A stretch of 64,000 nucleotides of DNA from Jeotgalibacillus haloalkalitolerans (GTDB lineage Bacteria > Bacillota > Bacilli > Bacillales > Jeotgalibacillaceae), in the NCBI RefSeq assembly GCF_034427455.1, contig NZ_JAXQNN010000002.1, positions 620,001 to 684,000 on the forward strand, given 5' to 3'. Positions within the stretch are counted from its first letter, which is position 1; each line of letters starts with the position of its first letter. The notes under the pieces are model-generated. The model searched no databases, was not told the origin of the DNA, and worked only from the letters and a program-made list of their open reading frames with translations. The position numbers and the translations under genes were made by a program. Below are positions 9,101 to 18,574 of this stretch, piece by piece.

Positions 9101-9869
9101 ATGTGTCTTTAGGACCTTCCATTGTCTTTTTCATACGATCCATCTGATCAAGGAAAGACCTGGACCTGGCATAAACACCGACATATTCATCGTAATAGGT
9201 TCTGATGACTTTTTTTAATTCCTGCTTTGTGCTTTCCTGTAAAGAAACTTTCCCAAGCCTCTGCAGATCGATAAAATAAAAAAGTCTGATAATCCGGACC
9301 GCTTTACTTGAGAGCGGCAGACGGTAGTCGTCAAGGTGAGCACAGCGGTGACAAAGAAAACCGTTCATTCTGAATGAAAACGAAAAGTCACCCTCTCCTG
9401 CACCACAGTTTACACACTGATTTAATACCGGCTGTACGCCGAATAAAGGAAGAAGCTTCAGTTCAAAAATATAGGAGATGACTTCTTCATCATATCCTTC
9501 ATTAATAAGTGCATATGATTGCTGCAGCAGCTCAAATAAAAACGGATCAGGCTTACGATCCTCTACCGCTTTATCAAGCAGTTCAGCCATGTAAGAGGCA
9601 TACGCTGCTTTATACAGGTCCTCTTTCATCGTCCTTGAAGAGCTGATCATATCCCCCTGCTGAAGTGAGCCCATACCGCTGCCGCCGTGATAAAGATAGA
9701 TGCCATGGGTAAACATTTGTGACACTGATGAAAGGCGGCTGTTGGTCTTTTTAGCACCTCGGGCCATCAGTGCCACTTTTCCCAATTCTCTTGTAAATAG
9801 AATGACTACTTTATTTGTTTCTCCATAATCTCTTGTCCGGATGACGATTCCCTCACACTTATGAAGCAT
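9099..9869 (-). CDS. recO: DNA repair protein RecO
   Basis: 256 residues. RecO binds single-stranded DNA and helps RecR load RecA in recombinational repair. The N-terminal OB fold begins with CEGIVIRTRDYGETNKVVIL. A four-cysteine zinc site is visible in the second half (CVNCGAG, then FLCHRCAH, residues about 151-178). The C-terminal half is helical. It starts 25 bases downstream of era; the small yqzL gene that lies between era and recO in B. subtilis is absent here. Confidence 0.95.
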   Translation of the reverse strand: MLHKCEGIVIRTRDYGETNKVVILFTRELGKVALMARGAKKTNSRLSSVSQMFTHGIYLYHGGSGMGSLQQGDMISSSRTMKEDLYKAAYASYMAELLDKAVEDRKPDPFLFELLQQSYALINEGYDEEVISYIFELKLLPLFGVQPVLNQCVNCGAGEGDFSFSFRMNGFLCHRCAHLDDYRLPLSSKAVRIIRLFYFIDLQRLGKVSLQESTKQELKKVIRTYYDEYVGVYARSRSFLDQMDRMKKTMEGPKDT

Positions 9870-9893
9870 TCGACAAGTCTCCTTTAGACCGGC

Positions 9894-11202
<1,309 letters not shown>

Positions 11203-11205
11203 TTA

Positions 11206-11217
11206 AACGATATCGTT
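11206..11217. promoter_or_regulatory. Perfect 12-bp palindrome before cdd
   Basis: AACGATATCGTT lies directly upstream of the cdd ribosome site (AAAGGAG). The position suits an operator or a roadblock, but no known binding protein is assigned. Confidence 0.35.
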
Positions 11218-11231
11218 AGATTTTTAAGGTT

Positions 11232-11273
11232 AAAAAAAGGAGAAGACTCACCGAACCGGTTAAGTAGTTCTCC
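11232..11273 (-). terminator. Terminator/attenuator between the dgkA-cdd promoter and cdd
   Basis: On the minus strand GGAGAA...TTCTCC encloses an inner stem (ACCG/CGGT) and ends in seven Ts. It follows dgkA but also lies downstream of a sigma-A-like promoter, so it could act as a dgkA terminator or as a leader attenuator of cdd. Confidence 0.75.
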
Positions 11274-11287
11274 TTCCTTGTTATTAT

Positions 11288-11316
11288 ACTATAAACGAGC
11301 GCTGAATTAATGTAAA
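11288..11316 (-). promoter_or_regulatory. Sigma-A-like promoter upstream of cdd
   Basis: On the minus strand TTTACA (11311-11316), a 17-bp spacer and TATAGT (11288-11293) lie just after the dgkA stop codon. Transcripts from here would run through the hairpin at 11239-11273 before reaching cdd. Confidence 0.55.
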
Positions 11317-11325
11317 AACTCCGGA

Positions 11326-11691
11326 TTACATCATTGAAATCATTTTTGGTATAAAAATGATTGCACCCACAACTGCAGCAGCGACAGAGAAAATCAAAAC
11401 TGATGCAGCGCCAGCATCCTTTGCTTTCTTCGCAAGTGGATGATCCTCCGGCGATATCAGATCCACGGTCCGCTCAACCGCGGTATTAATTAATTCAAGT
11501 GCCATGACATTTCCAATCACAAGGGTAATGAACAGCCATTCAATACTGCTGATCCGAAAAATAAATCCTGCAGTGATTGTTAACACAGCTGCCACTGTAT
11601 GAAACCTGAAATTCTGCTCCTGTTTAAAAACATCTTTCAGTCCATGTCCGGCGAATTTAAAAGAAAGCATAAATTTCTTAGGTTTCATCAT
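11326..11691 (-). CDS. dgkA: Undecaprenol/diacylglycerol kinase family membrane protein
   Basis: 121 residues with three membrane helices (FHTVAAVLTITAGFIFRI, EWLFITLVIGNVMALELINT, ASVLIFSVAAAVVGAIIFIP). The family motif ELINTAVERTVDLISPEDHP with KAKDAGAASV is complete and holds the catalytic Glu and the metal/ATP site. In Gram-positive bacteria this small kinase phosphorylates undecaprenol, recycling the lipid carrier of wall synthesis. The start codon overlaps the ybeY stop by one base, so the two are coupled. Confidence 0.93.
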   Translation of the reverse strand: MMKPKKFMLSFKFAGHGLKDVFKQEQNFRFHTVAAVLTITAGFIFRISSIEWLFITLVIGNVMALELINTAVERTVDLISPEDHPLAKKAKDAGAASVLIFSVAAAVVGAIIFIPKMISMM

Positions 11692-12167
11692 CAGGTCCTC
11701 GAAAGCCCGAAGCCTTTTAAAATTTCGTCCTGCCGGCCAAACATTGCAGCTTCATCCTGTTCTGTCATGTGATCATAACCTAACAGGTGCAAAAACCCGT
11801 GAAGTGCGAGAAAGCCCAGTTCTCTTGAGAAAGAATGACCGTAATCTTCAGCCTGTTCCTTCGCTTTTTCAACTGAGATAATAATATCTCCAAGCATCCT
11901 TGGCATATCAGCGGCAGGCATGACAGCCATTTCCTCTTCAGTCATTTCCTCAAGCGCGAAGGAAATCACATCAGTCGGCTTATCTTTTCCGCGATAGTCT
12001 TTATTGATCACTCTGATCTGCTCATTCGTAACAAATGAAATTGAACATTCTGCTTCATCAATTCCTTCTTCTTTCGCTGCAAATGAAAGAAGGTCGCTGA
12101 TCAGCTTTGAATCTTTTTCTGACAGCAATTCTGTCTCATCGAGAAAATCTATGTGTAATGTTGTCAT
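11691..12167 (-). CDS. ybeY: Endoribonuclease YbeY
   Basis: 158 residues. YbeY is a zinc-dependent single-strand RNase needed for 16S rRNA 3' maturation and ribosome quality control. The metal site is complete: [11 protein letters not shown] (the H-x3-H-x5-H motif, residues about 124-134). [15 protein letters not shown] and MLGDIIIS are further conserved blocks. It overlaps the end of pgpH by 4 bases and the start of dgkA by one, so the three form a tight operon. Confidence 0.96.
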   Translation of the reverse strand: MTTLHIDFLDETELLSEKDSKLISDLLSFAAKEEGIDEAECSISFVTNEQIRVINKDYRGKDKPTDVISFALEEMTEEEMAVMPAADMPRMLGDIIISVEKAKEQAEDYGHSFSRELGFLALHGFLHLLGYDHMTEQDEAAMFGRQDEILKGFGLSRT

Positions 12168-14311
12168 GCTTCCTTCTTCCTCTCTTCTTTTTTAAAGTCG
12201 GGATATTCAATTCTTGAATGAAAAATCCCGTTGAGTGTCTCACAGAATACTTTCTTAATTGTCTCGAGCTGTTTAATTGTAATATCACACTCATTGAACT
12301 GTCCATCCTGCAGTCTGTCCTGAATGATCGATTCTACAAGTTTTTTGATCTTTTCAGGCGTCGGATCCTTCATAGACCTGACAGCAGCCTCAACACTGTC
12401 TGCTACTGAAATAACAGCTGTTTCTCTGGTCATCGGTCTTGGACCCGGATACCTGTATTCGTCTTCATTCGGATCCAATCCCTTTTCCTTGGCTTTATAA
12501 TAAAAATATTTTAGCAATGTTGTTCCATGATGCTGCTCTGCAATGTCAATAAATTCATTAGGCAGCTTATATTTACGCAGCAGCTCTGCCCCGTCTTTTG
12601 CATGCGCAATAATAATATCACGTGACGTCTGAGGATCCAGATGATCATGGGGATTATGCCCTGACATCTGGTTTTCAATGAAATAGTGGGGCCTTTTCGT
12701 TTTACCAATATCATGATAATAACAGCCTACCCTTGCAAGAAGCCCGTTCGCCCCTATCGCCTCACAGCCTGCTTCAGCAAGATTTGCGACCATGACGCTG
12801 TGATGATAAGTACCCGGTGCTTCTGTCAGAATCTTTTTCAGCAGCGGATGGTTTGGGTTTGAAAGTTCAACCAGTTTCATTGTGGATAATATACCGAAGC
12901 CCGACTCAAATAATGGCAGCAGTCCGATTGTCAGTATGGATGACAGCACGCCGGAGATAATCGCAAATACTGCAAACAGTGTATAGTCAATTGCCGATAA
13001 CTGTCCGCTTTCTATCAGGGTGAGTGAAAAGAGAAAGATCAGGTTTGCTGCTGATACAAAAAGACCAGCCCTCAGCAGATAGGTTCTTCTTTTACTATCT
13101 GAAAGGAATAAAATCCCGGCTAATCCGCTGAATAAAAAGTACAAAGATACTTCTACATTCACTGCGCCAGTCATCATATCATTGAAAATGATACTTGCAC
13201 ACAACGCCTGGATCATTGTAATAATTAATGCAACCCTTGTATTAATCATACTCTTTAATAACATCGGTGCCATTGCTGCAGGGAAAATATAGCCTACCTG
13301 TAGTATTTCCAGCTCTCTGATTAGTTCAGCAGCCTTCATCAGTGATAATGAAAGAACCAGTATAATGCTGACTAAAACGAGATAGACCCCTTTTGTTTCT
13401 TCATTGATCTTCCAGGATGAAAAATGAAAATGAAGGATCAGCATAATTAATAATGAGAATAACGCTAATCCAATATATGGCTCAGGGCTTGTATTATTTG
13501 TTGTCAGCCCAAGTGCATCAAGCTGCCTGTAAACATCTCTGTCAATCAGATAGCCCTTTTGTACAATTACCTGACCTTCCAGGATCTGCACAGCCTCAAC
13601 CGCTTCCACAGCCTGAGAAATTCTTGCTTCTGTCTGTTCAGGGTCATAGATGTTATTTTCAATGACAGCAAACCTTGCAAGGTCCATAGACGCATTCATT
13701 AAATCATTACTCAAAGAGAATTGTGCAATATAATCTGCAGCTTCATTCTTCTTCATTAGTGCTTCTTCCTGTTTAAACGGCTCCTGCATCACCCTTTCAA
13801 CCTGGTCGATGGTAATGCCTTTAGCCTCCTCAAGACCCTGATCAGAAGCGGAAAGCAGCTGTCTGAATGTCTGATCTGAAATAGATTCTGTTACATTCTC
13901 CGAAACGTCCTCAGAAAGCGCATTTTTCAGATTATCAAGCATGTCAGATGAAACAGCCTGCTCCGACAAAGGTTCATCTTCTTCAGGGGTCTGATTATAA
14001 TCCTTTGCAAATTCGAATATCGAGCTGACCATAGACGTTCTGTTATCTGTCGTTTCCGGTCTGTACTGATAGACAGGCTCAACCTCAGAAGCAGCTCTTT
14101 CTCTTTCCGCTTCCGTCAGACGCTCATCCACAATCGTTTTAGGCGAGCGGATGGTTTCATCAGCAACGGAAAACAGGCGGGTATTATAAGTATCCGGACT
14201 GACATGAGAAAATAGCAGCAGAAAAGAAGCCAGTCCTACAATTGATAATAGAATCCATTTAAAGAAAGTATAATGTAAAAGATCCTTCATGCTTCGGACC
14301 CATTTCTGCAT
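12164..14311 (-). CDS. pgpH: Cyclic-di-AMP phosphodiesterase PgpH (7TMR-HD)
   Basis: 715 residues. The order is an N-terminal membrane helix ([18 protein letters not shown]), a roughly 250-residue extracellular 7TMR-HDED sensor part, seven membrane helices between about 275 and 470, and a cytoplasmic HD domain. The HD site shows [35 protein letters not shown] and EQHHGTTLL. The family hydrolyses c-di-AMP to pApA and so lowers this essential messenger. GGGAGAGGATTTT precedes the ATG. It starts the pgpH-ybeY-dgkA run and is separated from phoH by a dispersed repeat that contains a terminator. Confidence 0.95.
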   Translation of the reverse strand: MQKWVRSMKDLLHYTFFKWILLSIVGLASFLLLFSHVSPDTYNTRLFSVADETIRSPKTIVDERLTEAERERAASEVEPVYQYRPETTDNRTSMVSSIFEFAKDYNQTPEEDEPLSEQAVSSDMLDNLKNALSEDVSENVTESISDQTFRQLLSASDQGLEEAKGITIDQVERVMQEPFKQEEALMKKNEAADYIAQFSLSNDLMNASMDLARFAVIENNIYDPEQTEARISQAVEAVEAVQILEGQVIVQKGYLIDRDVYRQLDALGLTTNNTSPEPYIGLALFSLLIMLILHFHFSSWKINEETKGVYLVLVSIILVLSLSLMKAAELIRELEILQVGYIFPAAMAPMLLKSMINTRVALIITMIQALCASIIFNDMMTGAVNVEVSLYFLFSGLAGILFLSDSKRRTYLLRAGLFVSAANLIFLFSLTLIESGQLSAIDYTLFAVFAIISGVLSSILTIGLLPLFESGFGILSTMKLVELSNPNHPLLKKILTEAPGTYHHSVMVANLAEAGCEAIGANGLLARVGCYYHDIGKTKRPHYFIENQMSGHNPHDHLDPQTSRDIIIAHAKDGAELLRKYKLPNEFIDIAEQHHGTTLLKYFYYKAKEKGLDPNEDEYRYPGPRPMTRETAVISVADSVEAAVRSMKDPTPEKIKKLVESIIQDRLQDGQFNECDITIKQLETIKKVFCETLNGIFHSRIEYPDFKKEERKKEA

Positions 14312-14415
14312 AAAATCCTCTCCCGGAATACTAGTATGTAAGAATTTAGAATCATCTTAACTTATAGTATAGCAAATAATGTATAGTTCCGATATTAGAC
14401 ATTTTGAATCAATTA

Positions 14416-14632
14416 AAAAAGAACCCGGACAAATTGTCCCGGGTTCCATAACCGTTTCGCTGCGCTTCAGGCGGACGCTTTTCGGACGGAGGTTGCTAAG
14501 CCTCCTCGCCTTCGGCTGTGGGGTCTCAGCTTCCCTCTATTCGTCCTGGAGTCGCCGCCTTACGCTCCGCTACACTTAAATTTCATTAAAAATCCTGTTT
14601 AATTAGTTTTTATGAGTCATTTTGTCGCAGCC
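14416..14632 (-). repeat. Dispersed structured repeat, copy 1 (between phoH and pgpH)
   Basis: About 215 bases without a gene. The core 14453-14575 is nearly identical to 21781-21906, including TCGCTGCGCTTCAGGCGGAC and GGAGTCGCCGCCTT, which can pair with each other over several bases. The ends are imperfect inverted repeats of the form GAxxCxGGACAAA / TTTTGTCxCAGxCT. The left end is a strong terminator on the minus strand: GAACCCGGGAC/GTCCGGGTTC followed by six Ts (14415-14446). It ends phoH transcription before pgpH. Confidence 0.85.
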
Positions 14633-14640
14633 TAAAAAAA

Positions 14641-15606
14641 TTATACGCTGCCCTTCTGATCGTATGCGCCGATTATTTTCGCTACAAGCGGGTGCCTGAC
14701 AACATCAGCCTGGTCAAGATAATTAAACCCGATTCCAGGTACACCCTTCAGGATTTTCTGGGCAGCAACCAGACCGGATTCCATTCCATTTGGAAGATCT
14801 ACCTGGCTCTGGTCACCGGTAATGACCATTTTCGATCCAAACCCCAGTCGGGTCAAAAACATCTTCATCTGAGCATACGTGGTATTCTGCGCTTCATCCA
14901 GAATAACAAAGGCATCATCAAGTGTACGGCCTCTCATGTATGCAAGAGGCGCAATTTCGATAATACCCCTCTCGATGAACCGCTGCGTCTGTTCTGTCCC
15001 TAACACGTCATGCAGTGCATCGTATAATGGTCTTAAATAAGGATCAACCTTTTCTTTTAAGTCACCAGGTAAAAAGCCGAGACTTTCACCAGCTTCTACT
15101 GCCGGTCTTGTCAGGATAATTTTTTTTACTTTATTATTTTTTAATGCGTGGACTGCAAGCACAACAGCAAGATACGTTTTACCTGTACCGGCAGGCCCTA
15201 TACCAAAGACCAGGTCTCTTTTGCGAATTTCATTCACATACTGGCGCTGACCCATTGTTTTTGCCCGGATCGGTTTACCCTTCGCATTTTTTGTGATTTC
15301 TTCATCATATAGCTCATCAAAATATTCAATCGTCCCTCTTTGAGACATCTGAACTGCATAGATTACGTCTCTCTGACTGATCTGAACGCCTTTTCTGATC
15401 ACGCCGAGCAATTGACTAATGACATTTTTAGCTTTTTCGATATCTTCATTCTTCCCGGTAATCCGCAATGACTCTCCGCGGGAAATTATGGATATATCCA
15501 GGTCTTCTTCAATTGTTTTAAGATGTGAATCAGAATTCCCAAACAGCTGGACTGCTTCATTCGGATCTTCCAATTTGATGTCTACAGTAATCCGTTCTTC
15601 AATCAT
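14641..15606 (-). CDS. phoH: PhoH family ATPase
   Basis: 321 residues. An N-terminal KH-like region is followed by the PhoH P-loop ATPase domain: Walker A GPAGTGKTYLAVVLAV, Walker B AFVILDEAQNTT and ITGDQSQVDLP. Members are RNA-linked ATPases thought to act in RNA metabolism, with YbeY as a frequent neighbour; the exact activity is not settled. The ATG overlaps the yqfD stop by 4 bases, so it is coupled to yqfC-yqfD, as in B. subtilis. Confidence 0.95.
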   Translation of the reverse strand: MIEERITVDIKLEDPNEAVQLFGNSDSHLKTIEEDLDISIISRGESLRITGKNEDIEKAKNVISQLLGVIRKGVQISQRDVIYAVQMSQRGTIEYFDELYDEEITKNAKGKPIRAKTMGQRQYVNEIRKRDLVFGIGPAGTGKTYLAVVLAVHALKNNKVKKIILTRPAVEAGESLGFLPGDLKEKVDPYLRPLYDALHDVLGTEQTQRFIERGIIEIAPLAYMRGRTLDDAFVILDEAQNTTYAQMKMFLTRLGFGSKMVITGDQSQVDLPNGMESGLVAAQKILKGVPGIGFNYLDQADVVRHPLVAKIIGAYDQKGSV

Positions 15607-16778
15607 TCGCGTGTCTCCTCGGTAAAAGGTTTAGGTTCTGCAATATTTTCTAATACTTCATAAAAAATTGTTAATTTAACTTTACCATTCTCAATATCTT
15701 CATGCAAAATTTTCTCCTCCAGAATTTGCCCGCTACCTTCTGTAAGAGTCCGTACATCTCTTGCAGCAATTTCTTTAAGCACTGTTTTATACTGGTCTTT
15801 TTGAAGATCAGCTTCAAGCACCGTTACTTCTTTGTATCTCTGTTCAACCAGCTTGACCGGCAGATTGAATCCAAAGATGGATAACGGATGGTCAGTGGTT
15901 TGTTTGATCTGATTTTTAAATGAATTTCTTTTATGAGAGATAAAAGGCGTTTGATAAGATTTAAATTGCAGTGCATATTCGCTGTGCGATTCCCCTGTGA
16001 TTCTTTTTAGCTGATTTTTGACTGGCATACTTACATTGACTGTATACCATGTTAAAGCTTTAACAGACCCACTTGCTCTGACCCCTTTTTCATAACCTTC
16101 TCTGCCGATATAACCTGAAACAAGTATGTCTCCCTTTGATACCACATCCCCGCTTTTCACAACAGGCGTCCCTGAACTCACAGATAAAGTATGGATCGTT
16201 CCCGTCTTGGAAGCGACGAGATGGGCCTGCTGATTCTGTTCATCCTGATCCAGAAAATCCTTTTCTCTTAACGTGACCATCAACTTTGATCCTTTTTTTT
16301 CGAATCCGCTCCATGACAACTGTTCTATTTCTTTATATAAAATAGATGCGCTTTGCTGATTCAGTAAAAGATCAGATTGCCGGATACCCGCCTTTATTCC
16401 GTTTTCGAGCAGTACCTCAGCTGCCTCATCCCTGATCTCGGGATCGGCGCCTGTGATCTCGACAGACCATATGTATTGAAAAGCCTGAAAAAAAATAAAC
16501 ATAGATAATAAAAACGCTGCAATTGAAGGAACATTTTCCTTCACAAAAGATAGAACTTCCTGATTTTTACCTTCATTGCTGAGCGAGACCGTATTTCCCG
16601 ATTTAAATACTGCTCTTCTCAATAGAAATAGGTCTGTATAACGGATGACAAATGTTGTTCCTTCCTGCGTATAAATAATGTTTTCAACCGGAACTTTATT
16701 GTTTAATAAACGGCTGATCACGAGGCTGCTGTTCTCTCCTGTGAGCTCTACTTTGACATATAGATACTGCTTAATCAT
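15603..16778 (-). CDS. yqfD: Sporulation protein YqfD (stage IV type)
   Basis: 391 residues, full length. An N-terminal soluble part is followed by one membrane helix (VPSIAAFLLSMFIFFQAFQY, residues about 85-104) and a large domain that would lie outside the cell or between the forespore membranes. The SVEITGADPEIRDEAAEVLL and GDVVSKGDILVSGYIGREGY blocks are typical of YqfD. In B. subtilis yqfD is made in the mother cell under sigma-E and is needed for efficient sporulation; its biochemistry is unknown. It overlaps yqfC by 8 bases. Confidence 0.92.
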   Translation of the reverse strand: MIKQYLYVKVELTGENSSLVISRLLNNKVPVENIIYTQEGTTFVIRYTDLFLLRRAVFKSGNTVSLSNEGKNQEVLSFVKENVPSIAAFLLSMFIFFQAFQYIWSVEITGADPEIRDEAAEVLLENGIKAGIRQSDLLLNQQSASILYKEIEQLSWSGFEKKGSKLMVTLREKDFLDQDEQNQQAHLVASKTGTIHTLSVSSGTPVVKSGDVVSKGDILVSGYIGREGYEKGVRASGSVKALTWYTVNVSMPVKNQLKRITGESHSEYALQFKSYQTPFISHKRNSFKNQIKQTTDHPLSIFGFNLPVKLVEQRYKEVTVLEADLQKDQYKTVLKEIAARDVRTLTEGSGQILEEKILHEDIENGKVKLTIFYEVLENIAEPKPFTEETRE

Positions 16779-17055
16779 CAGACTGACCCTTTAACTGAAT
16801 CTGACGAATTTCCCCCTGTACAGATGCATACTCACTTGACAGGCTGCTGATCATCAAATGTTCTCCGGTAATGATAATCACTCCAGCTCTGACATTAAAC
16901 ACAATAGATGAATCAGAATAGTGAATAATCCCTTTATGATTTTCTATTTTTACTGTTTTCAGTGCAACCCACTCAATTCTCGGCAAATCAGTAATCAGGT
17001 CTTCAGGCAGGTCCAGCCAGTCAGCAGCCCGGCTTAACCAATGTTTTTTAACCAT
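16771..17055 (-). CDS. yqfC: Sporulation protein YqfC
   Basis: 94 residues, a small YabP/YqfC-family protein (DLPEDLITDLPRIEWVALKT, then the ITGEHLMISSLSSEYASVQG block). The family is sporulation-linked and expressed in the mother cell; no enzyme activity is known. Its ribosome site GGAGGGGG lies inside the 3' arm of the terminator hairpin at 17064-17099, so it would be hidden in any transcript that carries the whole hairpin. It overlaps yqfD by 8 bases and is followed by phoH. Confidence 0.93.
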   Translation of the reverse strand: MVKKHWLSRAADWLDLPEDLITDLPRIEWVALKTVKIENHKGIIHYSDSSIVFNVRAGVIIITGEHLMISSLSSEYASVQGEIRQIQLKGQSDD

Positions 17056-17057
17056 GT

Positions 17058-17099
17058 AAAAAACCCCCTCCAGTTAAGATTATGTCTTAACTGAGGGGG
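17058..17099 (-). terminator. Terminator whose 3' arm is the yqfC ribosome binding site
   Basis: On the minus strand CCCCCTCAGTTAAGA and TCTTAACTG-GAGGGGG pair over 15 bases with one bulge and a 4-base loop, followed by TTTTTT. It ends the nfeD-floA unit 10 bases after the 17109 stop. GGAGGGGG of the right arm is also the yqfC Shine-Dalgarno sequence. Confidence 0.92.
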
Positions 17100-17108
17100 G
17101 CATGACAT

Positions 17109-17540
17109 TCAATGTCTGTGTTTACGTTTTGCTCTTGGCGGTCCGAGAACCTCTGCAAAAATAATACCATTAACGACATCACTCGGTTTTAATTCTTTTG
17201 TGATCGTGATATCAGACTCTTTGATCGGATCTGTTGGTACAGTTGGCTTCACTTTTCTATCAACTGCAATCTCCTGAGAAACGACTGGATCTGCCTGTTT
17301 TTTTAACTGACTTTGTTCACGGGTTTCACGCTTCGGTCTTTGAGATTCCTCAAATGTTTTGCGCTGTTTGTCGTATTCTTCAGCCAACTGCTTTGCATGC
17401 TTATCAAACGTTTCTTTCAGGTTCCTAGGTTTAGATACTGTAGGCTTCTGTACCGGCGGTTTTTCTGCAGGTGCTTCCTTCTTCTGTTTATTTAGAAGAC
17501 TGATGACACCCGCAATGATCGCCATAATGATAATCTCCAC
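17109..17540 (-). CDS. Small membrane-anchored hydrophilic protein (yqfB position)
   Basis: 143 residues; I do not recognise a family. It begins with a short hydrophobic segment (IIIMAIIAGVISLLN) that could anchor it, then becomes Lys/Pro/Glu rich and probably unstructured, with a conserved-looking C-terminal block (DVVNGIIFAEVLGPPRAKRK). The start is GTG with GGGGGCTGACTCC upstream. It begins 17 bases after floA and ends in a strong terminator, so it is the last gene of the sigma-W-type unit, the place held by yqfB in B. subtilis. A role linked to flotillin is inference from position only. Confidence 0.8.
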   Translation of the reverse strand: MEIIIMAIIAGVISLLNKQKKEAPAEKPPVQKPTVSKPRNLKETFDKHAKQLAEEYDKQRKTFEESQRPKRETREQSQLKKQADPVVSQEIAVDRKVKPTVPTDPIKESDITITKELKPSDVVNGIIFAEVLGPPRAKRKHRH

Positions 17541-17557
17541 GGAGTCAGCCCCCTACA

Positions 17558-18565
17558 TTATTTTTTGCTGTCACCTTTGTCGTCTTTATTACCGGTAATT
17601 TTACCGATTGAATCTCTCATATCAGTATCTGCATCAATATTCTTGATATTCATATAATCCATCACACCAATATTGCCTTCACGCAGTGCCTCAGCCATCG
17701 CAAGCGGAACTTCTGCTTCAGCTTCGACAACTTTTGCACGCATTTCTTCAACGCGGGCTTTCATTTCCTGCTCCTGTGCTACAGCCATTGCACGGCGTTC
17801 TTCCGCTTTCGCCTGTGCAATATTTTTATCAGCCTCAGCCTGCTCTGTCTGAAGCTCCGCACCAATATTCTTACCGATATCAACATCGGCAATATCAATC
17901 GAGAGGATTTCAAACGCTGTACCTGAATCTAAGCCTTTTCCTAAAACAGTTTGTGAAATCAGGTCAGGATTCTCAAGCACTTTCTTATGGTTATCACTTG
18001 AACCAATCGTACTGACAATCCCTTCACCTACACGGGCAACGATTGTATCTTCACCAGCACCACCAACAAGGCGGTCAATGTTTGCACGTACTGTAATTCT
18101 CGCTTTTGCTTTTACTTCAATTCCATCCATCGCTACACCGGCAATAAATGGTGTTTCAATTACTTTAGGGTTTACACTCATCTGTACAGCCTGTAATACG
18201 TCACGGCCGGCAAGATCAATGGCTGCACATCGTTCAAATGCAAGTTCGATATTTGCACGCTGCGCTGCAATAAGTGCGTTTACTACGCGGTCAACGTTAC
18301 CTCCTGCAAGGTAGTGACTCTCAAGCTGGTTAATACTTACGTCTACTCCGGCCTTATGCGCTTTAATCATTGGATTAATTACGCGGCTAGGGATCACTCG
18401 TCTTAATCTCATCCCGATTAATGTAAAGATACTGACTTTAACACCTGCTGCTAATGCTGAGATCCATAGTGCGACTGGTACAAATGTAAACAGTACACTA
18501 ATGGCGATTACTGCAGCAACAACAATAATAATTAACGTAATTGCTTCTGTCCCCATTCCATTCAC
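17558..18565 (-). CDS. floA: Flotillin-like protein FloA
   Basis: 335 residues, normal for FloA (YqfA). A membrane-inserted N-terminus ([20 protein letters not shown] and [20 protein letters not shown]) is followed by a PHB/SPFH domain ([40 protein letters not shown]) and a Glu/Ala-rich coiled coil ([20 protein letters not shown]). Flotillins scaffold lipid-ordered membrane domains and affect membrane fluidity and protein secretion. It lies 9 bases after nfeD, the usual partner, downstream of a sigma-W promoter. Confidence 0.96.
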   Translation of the reverse strand: MNGMGTEAITLIIIVVAAVIAISVLFTFVPVALWISALAAGVKVSIFTLIGMRLRRVIPSRVINPMIKAHKAGVDVSINQLESHYLAGGNVDRVVNALIAAQRANIELAFERCAAIDLAGRDVLQAVQMSVNPKVIETPFIAGVAMDGIEVKAKARITVRANIDRLVGGAGEDTIVARVGEGIVSTIGSSDNHKKVLENPDLISQTVLGKGLDSGTAFEILSIDIADVDIGKNIGAELQTEQAEADKNIAQAKAEERRAMAVAQEQEMKARVEEMRAKVVEAEAEVPLAMAEALREGNIGVMDYMNIKNIDADTDMRDSIGKITGNKDDKGDSKK

Positions 18566-18574
18566 TCCTTAAAA

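Noticed and set aside
9870-9893. yqzL between era and recO
   Set aside because: Only 24 bases separate the genes, so this small gene of B. subtilis is absent here.
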